Below, piece by piece: positions 10,001 to 21,379 of a stretch of DNA of 64,000 nucleotides (position 1 is its first letter; every line of letters begins with the position of its first letter). The notes beneath the pieces were generated by a model. That model saw only the letters and a list, made by a program, of their open reading frames with translations. It had not been told where the DNA came from and did no database searches. The stretch is from Tubulanus polymorphus (taxonomy: Eukaryota; Nemertea; Palaeonemertea; Tubulaniformes; Tubulanidae), in assembly GCF_964204645.1 (NCBI RefSeq), contig NC_134032.1, forward strand, positions 13,138,275-13,202,274, given 5' to 3'. Made by a program: the position numbers and the translations under genes.

Positions 10001-13000
10001 TTTCGAATGAAAATAAAATTCCCTCACTCTTCCTCGATTTACAGATACCGGTTGCAGCCACTTAGAAGAAACGTGATAAAAAGTATCAAATGACGAAGGG
10101 GTACTCGAGGTACCCGCATGCATTAGGAAGGCGTCTACTGTACGATCACTTACTGTCTAGTTTTCAGACACCGGCCGCATTCCTGACACACGAACGGCTT
10201 ATCGCGTTGATGTTTGATTTTGTGCGCTTTCAACGAACATTTCTGGAAACATGTGTAGTGGCATCCCGGTTCCTCGCACTCCAATAACTAGAAATAAATG
10301 AATATATTGATCAACCTGAATTCTTGCAGATTCAGATCGGAAAGTGGTTAAGTCAGTCGTACAATCAAGCCACAGTACGGTCAAGTTTAAGTAGTACAGT
10401 GGATTATGGCTGGTCAAGTCAGTAGTAGGTAGGCTACAGTTGACTATGCAGTAGGTAAGCTAAGTCAGTAGTAGGTAGGCTTCAGTCAAGTCTGCAGTAC
10501 GTAGGCTACTGTTAACTGTAGCCTACAGTTAAGTCCACAGTAGTCAAGTCAGTAGTAGGTATGCTACAGTCAAGTCCGCAGTATGTAGGCTACAGTTACC
10601 AGTAAATCCACAGTAGTCAAGTCAGTAGTAGGTACGCTACTGTCAAGTCTGCAGTATGTAGGCTACAGTTACCGGTAGCCTACAATTAAGAAGTACACAC
10701 ACAGTAGTCAAGTCAGTAGTAGGTACGCTACTGTCAAGTCTGCAGTATGTAGGCTACAGTTACCAGTAAATCCACAGTAGTCAAGTCAGTAGTAGGTACG
10801 CTACTGTCAAGTCTGCAGTATGTAGGCTACAGTTACCAGTAAATCCACAGTAGTCAAGTCAGTAGTAGGTATGCTACAGTCAAGTCCGCATTATGTAGGC
10901 TACAGTTACCGGTAGCCTACAATTAAGTAGTACACAGTAGTCAAGTCAGTAGTAGGTACGCTACTGTCAAGTCTGCAGTATGTAGGCTACAGTTACCGGT
11001 AGCCTACAATTAAGAAGTACACACACAGTAGTCAAGTCAGTAGTAGGTACGCTACTGTCAAGTCTGCAGTATGTAGGCTACAGTTACCAGTAAATCCACA
11101 GTAGTGAAGTCAGTAGTAGGTACGCTACTGTCAAGTCTGCAGTATGTAGGCTACAGTTACCGGTAGCCTACAATTAAGAAGTACACACACAGTAGTCAAG
11201 TCAGTAGTAGGTACGCTACAGTCAAGTCCGCAGTATGTAGGCTACAGTTACCGGTAGCCTACAATTAAGTAGTACACACACAGTAGTCAAGTCAGTAGTA
11301 GGTACGCTACTGTCAAGTCCGCAGTATGTAGGCTACAGTTACCGGTAGCCTACAATTAAGTAGTACACACACAGTAGTCAAGTCAGTAGTAGGTACGCTA
11401 CTGTCAAGTCTGCAGTATGTAGGCTACAGTTACCAGTAAATCCACAGTAGTCAAGTCAGTAGTAGGTACGCTACTGTCAAGTCTGCAGTATGTAGGCTAC
11501 AGTTACCAGTAAATCCACAGTAGTCAAGTCAGTAGTAGGTATGCTACAGTCAAGTCCGCAGTATGTAGGCTACAGTTACCAGTAAATCCACAGTAGTCAA
11601 GTCAGTAGTAGGTATGCTACAGTCAAGTCTGCAGTATGTAGGCTACAGTTACCGGTAGCCTACAATTAAGTAGTACACACACAGTAGTCAAGTCAGTAGT
11701 AGGTACGCTACTGTCAAGTCTGCAGTATGTAGGCTACAGTTACCAGTAAATCCACAGCAGTCAAGTCAGTAGTAGGTTAAGTTAAGTTCACAGTAGTCAG
11801 TCAGCAGTTAGGTAGACGACTACAAGTAGAGTCAGAAGTACAGTCTAGTCAAGTCCACAGTAGTCGAGTCAGCAGTATTATAGTCAAATTACCGGTGAGT
11901 CCACAGTAGTCGAGTCAGCAGTACAGTCAAGTAACCGGTAGAGAGAGACAAATGTAAACCTGCCTCGGTTGGTATCTGTTTACCTTTAGCGAAGAATCTT
12001 TGATGCCGTGTTTTTTAAACTTGTGCCGTTTCAACGCGAACTGTTTGCGACATTCTTTGTTACAGATGTTGCACGGATATTTCACGCCGTGTTTCGGCAG
12101 ATGGTCGGTCAACTGGTAGAACAAGCGCGCCGAATACTGGCAGTGCGGACAGTCGTATTTCACCTGAAAACACAAATTTCAAATACGTTTAACCCTTTCA
12201 GTGCATCTACACCTCAGTGCGGTGTATGAATCGGTGAAGCATTTTACTAGTACACCACACTGTGGTGTATTGATGTAATTAGTTTTTAGTTTTTATCTCT
12301 ATACAAAGATGACAGCACCCATCAAACACACATCGTGAAATACTAGCACCTAACGACAGTGCTATTCCCGTTATTCAACACACTAGGGTGGAATTTTCCA
12401 AAATTTTCACATTTTCTCTAGCACTTAGGGTATTAATTAGTCAGCACGGAAAGGGTTAAGGTACGTGATTAATGTACACTATACAAATTACTATTTGCGT
12501 TCGGTGAGACATACCCGTACTTCTGCATAATATAAATTCATCTTCATTTTTCATCATTTCAATCCTTTTCATTCTTTAATTTGTTCATGTTTATATCAAG
12601 GCGTCTGAACATCCTTTTGCATATATACAGCCTTTATGGCTGTGATAAGACGAGAAGATACACAATATCCGTGTATGATAACGAGAGAAATCCCACAATA
12701 ACGAAGAATTTTTCAATCTTGGCTTCGTTATTGTGGGATTTCTCTTGTTTTTATGGCTCTACTCGGGCTGCTGTCACCTCATTATAATCTATTTTGTTAT
12801 CGTTAATTTTGTAGGTATCGATGGTGACAAATAAACTACTATATAATACACCGACGTTTTAATCAACTCTTTAACGACTGGCTCTAAAACGACGATTTTT
12901 TCCGAATAAGTACATTTTAACTTTCCGAATTATATCACCGGTCCTTGTTTATTCATGGAACCCGAATACTCATTAGATGTATCCGATTGTCTAGGTAATT

Positions 13001-15603
13001 TCCACGCATTACCTGTAACGAGGAACACTATTCCCCCATGACCCTAACCCCCGCCCATCATTTTCTCACCGGATCTACATCGATCTCAAGAACGATAAAA
13101 ACGGACTCCAACCGTGGAAATGCGCGTTTCCGAACAAGATTTTAATCCCTGGAGGAATGAGGTGAAAGTAGACTAATAATTTCGTTTTGACTTAGTTACC
13201 AGATAGACTACTCATTGAAGTGAAGCCACACTGACGACGGCTGGCAATTATGTCAACATTCTTTTCGCTATTTTCATGGACAAATTCTTTTAAGCAAGAA
13301 TAAATTGACCACAGGTCTGGCGCGTTCAACAACGTTAAAAAAAAAATACTTCACTTACCGCCGGATGAACTAAAACCATGTGCAAGTTCAATTCACTGTC
13401 GAGTTTCGATTCGAACGCGCACTGATCCTCGCGACACCGAAACACGCCGCGGATCGCGTCGCGCGCCCGTCCGCGGTTACGTTTACCGAGACTGTGCTCC
13501 TCGACGAAGTGTAACTGCATGACGCGACAGTCGACGAACACTCGGTGACAACGCAGACACTCGTACTTATAACGATCTCCCGCGCCGGACGCCGAAAGGT
13601 CGATATACGCGAAACTGGCGTATTGACCGTGCGTCGTCTGCAGGTGTTCGAACAGCGACTCCTCGCGAGGGTAAACCTCGTCGCAGTAATGACACTTCAA
13701 ATTTTCTCGCCTGTAAGAAAATAAGTGATGTCATAGTGTGATGGATTCACATGGAGGAAGCCGAAATCTAAACCTGTGACTTAATGATTTAGGATGGGCC
13801 TTTATATTCCCTTAAGGGGTCATTCATTTATTACGTACGCATTAGGGGAGGGGGGAGGTGTCAGTGCAATTGCGTACTGTAATGCTTAATGTATATGAAA
13901 AAATGGCAGATTTTGCGTAGAGGGGGAGGGGGGGTTGAAAAATTCAAATTTTATGCATACGTAATAAATGAATGACCCCTAAGGCTAGAGTGAGGTTCTA
14001 AGGATACAGTTCCAAAAGGATATCAGAGAATGTTATCCAGAATAAACAAATTTTATTCTTGCCAGTCATGAATAAACGAGTTTTCGCTCAAGGATCTAGG
14101 AATTGCATCCGGTTCCACTTTACCCCAGTCAGTAACCTGCCTGCGGTTTAGTTTTATGATCGGATGTTGGTATGAGTCCATCTGATTATAAAAGCTTACC
14201 ACCAAATGTAACTACAGTTTGTGCCCAGCAACTATTAATACTTACTTAATGTCGTCGAATTTCATTTCAGTTTTGACCGCGGTCGCGCCCGGAGACGCGA
14301 TGTACTTCCGATGAACGGGCAAGTATCGTAAAACGCGCGATTTATGCCGGTGTCGACAGTCGAGGTGGCGCCACAATCCGCGTCGCGTCTGATACGACTC
14401 GCCGCACACGTAGCACTGGCGCGATAGATCGACGCTGTGCTCGTCGAACAGGTGTTGCTCGAAATCGCGATACGCGCGCGCATTCACCGATTCGTCGCGA
14501 TTCCCTGACGATTCCTCTAAGCGCGGGCAGCGCGGACACGCGAGCGCGAACGGCTCCCGCGCGTACGCCAGCGTCGCGATATCGTGGCTCGTCCGCAAGT
14601 GATCGGACACGCACGCGTGCGTCGGGAATCGCGATGCGCACTGCGGGCATTTGATCGACGAGTTTTTGCGCGACGACGGCGCTTTTTTGACACGCGACGC
14701 CGATCGTGTCGTAATCTCGTCGGAGTTCGTTCTCGCCGGTGGCGACGCCACCGGTTCCATCGCTTCGAACCAGTCGATCGAACCGTGATACGAACGAGAA
14801 TGATTTTTTAGAATATTCAAATGCGCGAACGCGCGACGACAAAAGCGGCATTTATACGGCGCGGCTTTCACGTTGATGGCCCCGCGGCGTTGGCGTTGCG
14901 TTTTCTTCGACGCCGGCGCCATTGCTCCCCGTATCCGATGTTCTACGACGTAATGTGCTCGGTAGCGATTCCGTAAATCGAACGTCCGCGAACATTTCGC
15001 GCATTCGATTCGACCCGATTCGTTTTTAACGCCGATTGGAATGCCGGCGCCGCCGCTCGCGCCATCGCGTCGGGCCATCGCGTAGTTAAACGTTTCGTGG
15101 CGTTTCGACCGATGAAGTTTCAATAATGCGTCGTATTTGAATCGTCTTTTGCAAGCGGAACACTGGTGGCCGCTCGCGACATCGGCGGCCATATCCCGAC
15201 ATCTTCTCGATGTCGAATCTGTCTTTTCGTCATGAATTTTTCCCTCTTTACGTTCGATATCGCGACGTTCACCGATGTCAGCCGCGAGACATCGTCCGGT
15301 CGTCCGTGACGACAGTAGTAGTCGTTTTAATTTCCGTTTCAAACGCTTTTCATCCTCGTTTTTGCCGGCAAACATCGGCTCCGATTTCGAATCGTCGGAT
15401 TTTTCCTTTTCTCTTTCTTCGATCAAAGTTTTAATTTTGCGGTCGAGTATTCGATCGGACGACCGCACCGCTGACACCTGGTGACGTTTCGGAGAACCAC
15501 GGCGGGTTTTCTTCGGTTTCGTTTCATTTGTTCTCATAACCTCTAGTTTGATGTTATCACTAGAAGGCGCTAGTCCTATTTGACCCTGGATCGCGGGTTC
15601 CAT
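7030..15603 (-). CDS. Multi-C2H2 zinc-finger protein, six exons, about 1,192 aa
   Basis: Exons (minus): 15603-14246, 13710-13359, 12163-11984, 10287-10154, 9096-8918 and 8405-7030. All junctions are GT-AG, and codon phases close (3579 nt in total). I count 19 C2H2 fingers: six in exon 1, three in exon 2, two in exon 3, four across exons 4-5 and four in exon 6. One finger (FVCQECGR...) is split exactly by the exon 4/5 junction, and one (CDHCNYN...) by exon 5/6. Exon 1 begins with a basic, disordered region; exon 6 ends in about 320 residues of low-complexity acidic and Gln-rich sequence. Family knowledge: a nuclear DNA-binding regulator. Finger number and layout recall vertebrate ZFAT or ZNF335, but I cannot assign orthology. 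The start is the first in-frame ATG; an upstream acceptor-like site leaves a 5' exon possible. The final residues are encoded by the adjoining minisatellite. Confidence 0.85.
8530..8890. mobile_element. Rearranged piggyBac-type MITE copies
   Basis: Contains several tacaccgcactgcagtgta palindromes and tgaaaagg/gaaagggttaa ends of the family complete at 12193-12455, but as overlapping partial copies in an intron of the zinc-finger gene. Confidence 0.65.
9154..9614. mobile_element. PIF/Harbinger-like MITE, 461 bp
   Basis: Ends are agcctagcgcacatcgaca and its near-perfect reverse complement, extending inward to gagacaactagttgc. Flanking TTA on both sides fits a 3-bp TWA target duplication. Inside, cacatcgac recurs several times. 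It sits in intron 4 of the C2H2 gene. Confidence 0.8.
9623..9744. mobile_element. Short palindromic MITE, second copy
   Basis: Ends cagggtccagttccgcag and ctgtggaactgggtccag; same family as 3264-3377. It lies 8 bp from the Harbinger-like MITE. Confidence 0.75.
10395..11935. repeat. Intronic minisatellite with 73- and 91-bp units
   Basis: About 1.5 kb of tandem units built from cagtagtcaagtcagtagta, ggtacgctactgtcaagtct, gcagtatgtaggctacagtt and accagtaaatcca. A longer form replaces the last block with accggtagcctacaattaag plus aagtacacaca. Both edges decay into shorter cagtag/gtcaagtc pieces. It occupies most of intron 3 of the C2H2 gene. Confidence 0.92.
12193..12455. mobile_element. piggyBac-type MITE
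   Basis: TTAA on both sides (12189-12192 and 12456-12459), ends ccctttcagtgc and cacggaaaggg. Internal tacaccacactgtggtgta-type palindromes. A TTAA target with CCCT ends is diagnostic of piggyBac elements; no transposase is present. Confidence 0.82.
12684..12745. repeat. Perfect 23-bp inverted repeat with 16-nt loop
   Basis: Arms agagaaatcccacaataac plus gaag and the exact complement, loop aatttttcaatcttgg. In intron 2 of the C2H2 gene. Confidence 0.9.
13816..13983. mobile_element. MITE with ggggtcattcatttattacg ends
   Basis: About 168 bp with long inverted ends (aggggtcattcatttattac and its complement, then gta) and G-rich internal stretches. In intron 1 of the C2H2 gene. Confidence 0.8.
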
Positions 15604-16559
15604 ACTCCTAATGTCAATGACACATAATCTCGGTGTCCCTACCCCCCTCGTAGGCACAACTATTCAGCATCCTAGTCGAAAGAAAGTAAGGGTCCTAGAC
15701 CTATAAAAATATGAGAAATACGGGTTATATTGCAACAATGACAACTTATTTAGACAAGTGGGGACAGTTCTTACAGTCTTTCCGCTGCCTGGAAATGAAA
15801 GGTTCGTGAACCTTTTTACCCGTCATTTCTAGGCAGTCAGTGAAAGATCATCAAAACTGACCGAGCTAGGCCAACGGAAGTCAATTAGAAATAGGACATT
15901 ACTGTTGAGGACCGTTCTGACGGCCTTCGTTCACTCATCACTGGATGGAAGGGAGAAAGGTTCAGCATCATCGTTTGTTTAGCATATAGCTCTCGCGACG
16001 TTTCTCAATTCTCGACGTTTGCTGCAAAAATGGCAGTGGAAGTGGTGGCCATACACCTTTTTGAAACAACAACGTACCCTATGTTTGGGGGGTCGGCTAT
16101 TGTTGACGACCAAGATTACCCAGACCCAATCATCAACGCACAAACGCGCCCAAAATAATAAGCTGCAGAAGAGAAATTTTTTTCGTTTGACAGTTAGATT
16201 TCATAAGGGTGACTCCAGTTAAACGCACTCCCTGTAATATTTGCGTACGCGAGTCAATTAGGGATAGCTCCGATAATATCCAACCCTTACGCGAGCAAGG
16301 GCTTCACAGTACTCGCTTACCTCTGTAAGCTACCCACTTCGGCCTCCTGCGTTCTAGATGGTCATCCAAGAACAAAATTGTCTCCTTTATTTCAAGGAAA
16401 AAAGGCCTAAGATGAGGTAGGGACAATTTGTTTGCAAAGTCCCCAAAATTGGTGCTCAATCATTAGTCAGTGTGGCCACTAAGAAAATCCTCAACGTTTC
16501 CCTTCGAGCCCTGGCCCGAGCCGGGCCCCCTTTAAGAAATCATCCGCTCAAGCCCTTCA
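15604..16559. other. Upstream region of the zinc-finger gene, no gene seen
   Basis: Probably holds the promoter and 5' UTR of the C2H2 gene. Only short ORFs without recognisable content. Confidence 0.4.
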
Positions 16560-16960
16560 TTGGCTATTGATTCAGAGTGGTCCTGATGCTGAATGGAGGA
16601 TGTACAGGGGTGTCCCGGGTTCGAACCCAGTAATTACTGATGCTGATTCAGAGTGGTCCTGATGCTGAATATATAGAGGATGTACAGGGGTGTCCTGCAG
16701 TTATCAGTAATTACTTTTGTTAAGATATCAACATTTTACCGTACGGTGCTGTCTCTACGCTCATCGTTAGCGGGATTTTTATACACTAACGTTAGTCAAC
16801 TCTGGCAAGCTAAGGTCACGGAGTATAACTGGACAGCACGTCGATTGCCAGAGTTGACTTTAGTTAGTGTATGAAAATCCCGCTGGTGAAAGCATAGTGG
16901 CAGCACTGTACGGTCTGGACACCCCTGTACATCCTTTATTCAGCATCAGGACAACTCTGA
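16560..16960. repeat. About 400-bp foldback (large inverted repeat)
   Basis: The left arm starts with gattcagagtggtcctgatg. The right arm ends with catcaggacaactctgaatc. Between them ggatgtacaggggtgtcc pairs with ggacacccctgtacatcc, and gccagagttgac and atacactaac blocks pair around a centre near 16812. Confidence 0.8.
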
Positions 16961-17515
16961 ATCAGTATCAGTAATTACTGGGTTTGAACCCAGGACACAC
17001 CTGTACATCCTCTATTCAGCATCAGTACCACTCTGAACCAGTATCAGTAAATACTGTGTTCGAACCTAGGACACCCCTGTTCATCCTTTATCCATCACGA
17101 CCGCTCCGAATCACAGTAATTGATGGGTTTGAACCCGGGACATCCCTGTACATCCTCTATTCAGCATCAGGACCACTCTGAATCAGTATCAGTAATTACT
17201 GGGTTCGAACCCGGGATACCCCTGTACATCCTCCATTCAGCATCAGGAGGACCACTCTGAATCAGTATCAGTAATTACTGGGTTTGAACCTGGGACACCC
17301 ATGTACATTCTCTATTCAGCATCAGGACCACTCTGAATCAGTATCAGCAATTACTGGGTTTGAACGCGGGACAGCCCTGTTCATCCTTTATCCATCAGGA
17401 CCACTCTGAATCACAGCAATTGATGGGTTTGAACCCGGGATACCCCTGTACATCCTCTATTCAGCATCAGAACCACTCTGAACCAGTATCAGTAATTACT
17501 GGGCTCGAACCTTAG
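16915..17515. repeat. Satellite with Pol III B-box-like units
   Basis: About 6-7 tandem units of roughly 90-95 bp built from cattcagcatcaggaccact, ctgaatcagtatcagtaatt, actgggttcgaacccgggac and acccctgtacatcct. The ggttcgaaccc core matches the tRNA B box and is itself palindromic. The array shares its arms with the adjoining foldback, so the two probably arose together. Confidence 0.85.
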
Positions 17516-17595
17516 AGACGATCAGGAGGTCATCGGCTACATTTACTGAAAGCATGAAGAAAATAAAAACAATGATTTTTACAAGAGAAACACAA

Positions 17596-17790
17596 ATCTC
17601 ATGTAATTAATCATGTAATGTTAACACCAAAAGAAGGATACTGGGTGCCACTTTTAAAGGCAAAACTAACTATTCAGGACTCTGCTTCTGTATATAAAAA
17701 TCAAACCGATCATCAGTGGAAATATCAAATTAGCGGGTGGTGAAATATATATGCCGTCACAAAATATTGCCGAAGGGCACTGGGGAAAAC
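17596..17790. repeat. Dispersed repeat, second copy
   Basis: Same ordered blocks as 3867-4090, with indels. Confidence 0.7.
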
Positions 17791-19173
17791 CCACTAATAC
17801 CATGTATTCACGATTATTCATCATTCATACTGTTATCACAGAATCCCGTCAATAGACAGATTTTCATTAAAAAAATTCCTCGATTCAATTGAGGGGAGAT
17901 ATATGAGGCATTTTTAATTACTTGGAGCACCGATCCTCTGAAATTCTGCCAAAAACTTCATGGTAACCACTCATAATTTAAAAAAAAAACAAATTGTTTT
18001 CTTTAATTTTGATACTCAACTGGAGATTAAACGGTACATCATCATGTAAATTTAGGAAAGTCCATATTAGAATTTCGTTTCTTGATGTTCCAATTTACTC
18101 TTATCCCAATTTTTGATTTTGGTCAGAGTATGGCGGTATCAAATCATGCGTACAGGGTCAGTCTGTCCATGAGGACACTAGTTCTGATAAGTCAGACAAG
18201 TCATGATTAGGCATTAAAGCAATTCACTAAGTGAAAAACTGCCAGGGATTACACCACTTGAGTGTTTGAGTTGCTACATACTACTAACTAAAAACTCAAG
18301 TAATAATGGAAACGAGCAAGGAATTTGAAATTATTCCGACTATTTCAATTCGTTGGTCCGAGATCGACACCGTTCTGTTTTGTCCGGGGTATTTGTGAAT
18401 GTTTTTACTGGCACGCCGAGATTTCACGATTTCTTGAAATAGACGATAGGAGTTGTTCCTGAAAGACGGATATTTTATCATGGTGGATTAGATTTCGACG
18501 AAATGAATACGGGGTTTATTCACGGCGTGGGGGTCGCTCTGGCCATTCACGCTAGCAGGGGGCTTTACCTTCTGACTTTCGGGAATGGGTTCTTTCAGGA
18601 CATGAAGGCAGTTTATGACCAGTCTTATTAGAATTTTTGTTACCGACTTCGACTACTATTTCAGCGATGGTTTTGTTTGATAAATCGTATTACCTATCTG
18701 TCTGAAATAATTTACTTCCAATATTGTCAATTTAAAAAATAGAAACGGACGGATAGTTTATTGATAAAAACTGAAAGGAATTGAGTTATAGATTGAGACT
18801 TTATCAATCCACTGTAACGTGAAGTATCGGAGAGTTCGATGATGATGTCTAACGTCTGGTGTTTGCTAGTTCACTTTCCAGTTTAACTTCTGGTGTTAGT
18901 TCGCTTTCGTTCATTTCTTGGAAAATGTCGTGGGCGAGGTCCTGAACTCAGGTATAAGATGAATGAATAGTTTTAGATGTGATCAAAATGAAAAATGATG
19001 AAAAAGTTCTGGACGCCTTGGTGCTGGTGGTTCCGCGGGCAGCAGATTGACACACTGATGACAAATCTAAATCACTTGGATCCAGTTCCACAATTCTAAG
19101 CGAATTAGCTGTTACTACATTATCAATAATTCCGAAACAAAACCCTCGCCGTACAACCGCGGGACCTGGGATG
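17791..19173. other. Non-coding DNA
   Basis: No gene supported. Contains candidate minus-strand AATAAA signals for the GPCR (for example 18757-18762). Confidence 0.4.
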
Positions 19174-20121
19174 TTACTTGCAACATCGAAAAAGACGACA
19201 CATTTCATGTCGGAATTTCGGTCCGCTGATGCAATAAAGCCAGAAGTTGATCGCGTAGTTAACGTACGATATTAGACCTAGCGTCGCGTCTAAAGTCGTA
19301 CCGGCCCAGTCGACCACGTCCAAATAAATACTATACGGTAACGTAGCGGTTATGAAGGTGAAATTAGTAACGAGTAACATAATTGTAACGCTTTCTACTT
19401 TGTCCTTTTTCTTCTCGGCGCTCGTTTGCCGGTTGTTCGTCATGGCGGCGCGACCAGAGCGCGAACGTTTTATCAAAACGATAATGACGACGTTGCTGGT
19501 GAACGAAACGCTGAACGGGATGATAACGCTCAAAGTAGTGTCGACCGTTTCTAGATATTTATTGAGATACTTAATGTAGGTTCCGTCCTCGTCCAAAGGA
19601 CACCATCCGTACGGATAGTGAATATTGACGGCTAGGATCGCCACTAGTACGGTCGCCAGCACGCTGCCGACATTCTTTCTCGTGCAGATAAGCCGCGCCT
19701 TCATCGGAAACGCGACCGATATGCAGCGCTCGATGCTTATGACGACCAGCGACCACGCCGATAGCATGGACGATACGTACGTCAGGTATATGTGGAGTTT
19801 GCATAGAATCGGATGGGATTGGATCCTGATGTCGACTTGCCAGACGTTCAACCACAGAATCAACCGACGAATGAAGCCCGTGCATAAGTAGGCCGTATCG
19901 GCGCAGGCTAACGACGTGAATACGATCGAAAACGACGATTTGCGGAGATTTTTTGCGTTGAAAACGGTGACAATTAGGAAATTTCCGATTACGCCCAATA
20001 CGAACAACGTCACGCCGACAACTGTAACAACAGTTTCGAGAGCGGGCGTTATTCCGAACAATGCGGCCATTTGTTCGCGTGTGTATTGCGGCTGTATTTC
20101 ATCGGTGTTATTTGACTCCAT
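19174..20121 (-). CDS. Intronless FMRFamide-receptor-like class A GPCR
   Basis: A single-exon ORF of 315 aa with all class A hallmarks: Gly46-Asn47 in TM1, LACAD with Asp75 in TM2, Cys107 at the start of TM3, ISIER with Glu131-Arg132 ending TM3, Cys174 in the second extracellular loop, and NFWLY (292-296) in place of NPxxY. A basic third loop (residues 218-242) separates TM5 and TM6. The tail ends in RCCK, a possible palmitoylation site. An N-glycosylation sequon (NNT) is at 4-6. The WSLVVISIER style matches the invertebrate FMRFamide/myosuppressin-like receptor branch, acting at the plasma membrane. The ligand is inferred at family level only. It is not a close paralog of the 1779-2891 receptor. 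The start is the only ATG before TM1. Confidence 0.9.
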   Translation of the reverse strand: MESNNTDEIQPQYTREQMAALFGITPALETVVTVVGVTLFVLGVIGNFLIVTVFNAKNLRKSSFSIVFTSLACADTAYLCTGFIRRLILWLNVWQVDIRIQSHPILCKLHIYLTYVSSMLSAWSLVVISIERCISVAFPMKARLICTRKNVGSVLATVLVAILAVNIHYPYGWCPLDEDGTYIKYLNKYLETVDTTLSVIIPFSVSFTSNVVIIVLIKRSRSGRAAMTNNRQTSAEKKKDKVESVTIMLLVTNFTFITATLPYSIYLDVVDWAGTTLDATLGLISYVNYAINFWLYCISGPKFRHEMCRLFRCCK

Positions 20122-20984
20122 TTTTGTGCGTTAGATTTCGATGTAACGTGCGCGCGCTATCGTCAAATAGATATCGTGCTAAAAAGACACGAACGTTTTT
20201 TTTTCTCACTAAAACGAAGCGGTAATGAATAAATGAAAAACACGACGATCACACGACTCGCTCGTGAAATGGTTCATACAACATGACACACACGATTAGG
20301 ATGTCGGCCTCGAGTTTCGTGACTAGACTGAATTCATACGTCCTGGAACAACTATTTATGCATATCATTTTTCATCATTCTATCGTATTTCAAATAAACT
20401 TGCTTGTGTTTCCATTTTTTATGTATGTATATATGTATCCTAATGTTTGGTAACGTGTGCATATGAGAGTGAATGAGGGTGTGCATGTGGGAGTGAATGG
20501 ACGAGGGATTAGGACTAGTTTAAGCCAACTTTGGCTTTTCCTAATTCCTCGAATAATCTACGGTAACAATGATTGTTATCATATTTTCATACTGTTCCGT
20601 ATTATCTTGTAATAATTACATGTTTTGTATCAAACTACTATGAAAAATAAACTATATACCATGAATAGTAAGACTCCACATGTATCGCGGCTTATGGTAA
20701 GATTAACAAAATCGGATCTTTATGCCATGCCGTGCACCGTATCCGCTGATTAATTGCTTGAATACTCTTTAAGTCTGAAATTCGAAGTTTGGGAGGGGCG
20801 TTTTTTGGACCTCGGCGAAAAGTTTATGAAATTTCTGGAATGTGAAAAAAAAACAGATTCGTAACGGGCTTCGATTGAATTGTATCGGGCTTCGATTTAA
20901 AAGATGGACCCCGACCGCCTCTGGTGACGACTATCACCTTTGAGAGTATTAATTGGTCACGTGGGATCCGCGTCTGTTTTACAC
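20122..20984. other. Non-coding DNA upstream of the GPCR
   Basis: Likely promoter side of the minus-strand receptor. No ORF of note. Confidence 0.4.
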
Positions 20985-21062
20985 GTGTATATGGACTAGT
21001 GACTGCGAAGCCCACGACATGCATGTCTCGCAATTGCATCAGGTTCGAATCCCAGTCGAGAG
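20985..21062 (+). repeat. tRNA-like sequence, probable SINE head
   Basis: tggactagtg resembles a Pol III A box, and about 50 bp later ggttcgaatcc is a B box, at tRNA spacing. Stems do not fold into a clean tRNA by eye, so a SINE remnant or tRNA pseudogene is more likely than a tRNA gene. Confidence 0.45.
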
Positions 21063-21153
21063 AGGATTTGACAAGCGAGGATGATGATCTAAGAAAGTCG
21101 ACTGTACCGCGAATAACACTAATATTCCAAATATATGATATTAAAAAAAAAAT

Positions 21154-21159
21154 TTTATT
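21154..21159 (-). promoter_or_regulatory. Candidate poly(A) signal for ADHFE1
   Basis: AATAAA on the minus strand about 220 bp beyond the stop codon. Position-based only. Confidence 0.3.
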
Positions 21160-21379
21160 TCAGAATCCCACAAGCAACAATCATTTAAAATAATTATTTA
21201 TGAAAATAGCACCTTATAAATCATATATACCAGTTACAAGAATTCCAGGGACTACGAAAACGGTGAAAAGCAGATGAAAATTTCATAACTCTTAGCACCC
21301 TTTTTGTTTATGATTATTGAAAATCAACATTATAATCAACGATAGCGAAGTTGTGTATTGAGTGAGACCAGCGAACGTT

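Noticed and set aside
14262-15484. ORFs overlapping the first zinc-finger exon
   Set aside because: Arg-rich shadow frames of the real exon.
20985-21062. A functional tRNA gene
   Set aside because: A and B boxes are spaced correctly but the cloverleaf arms do not pair well by eye.
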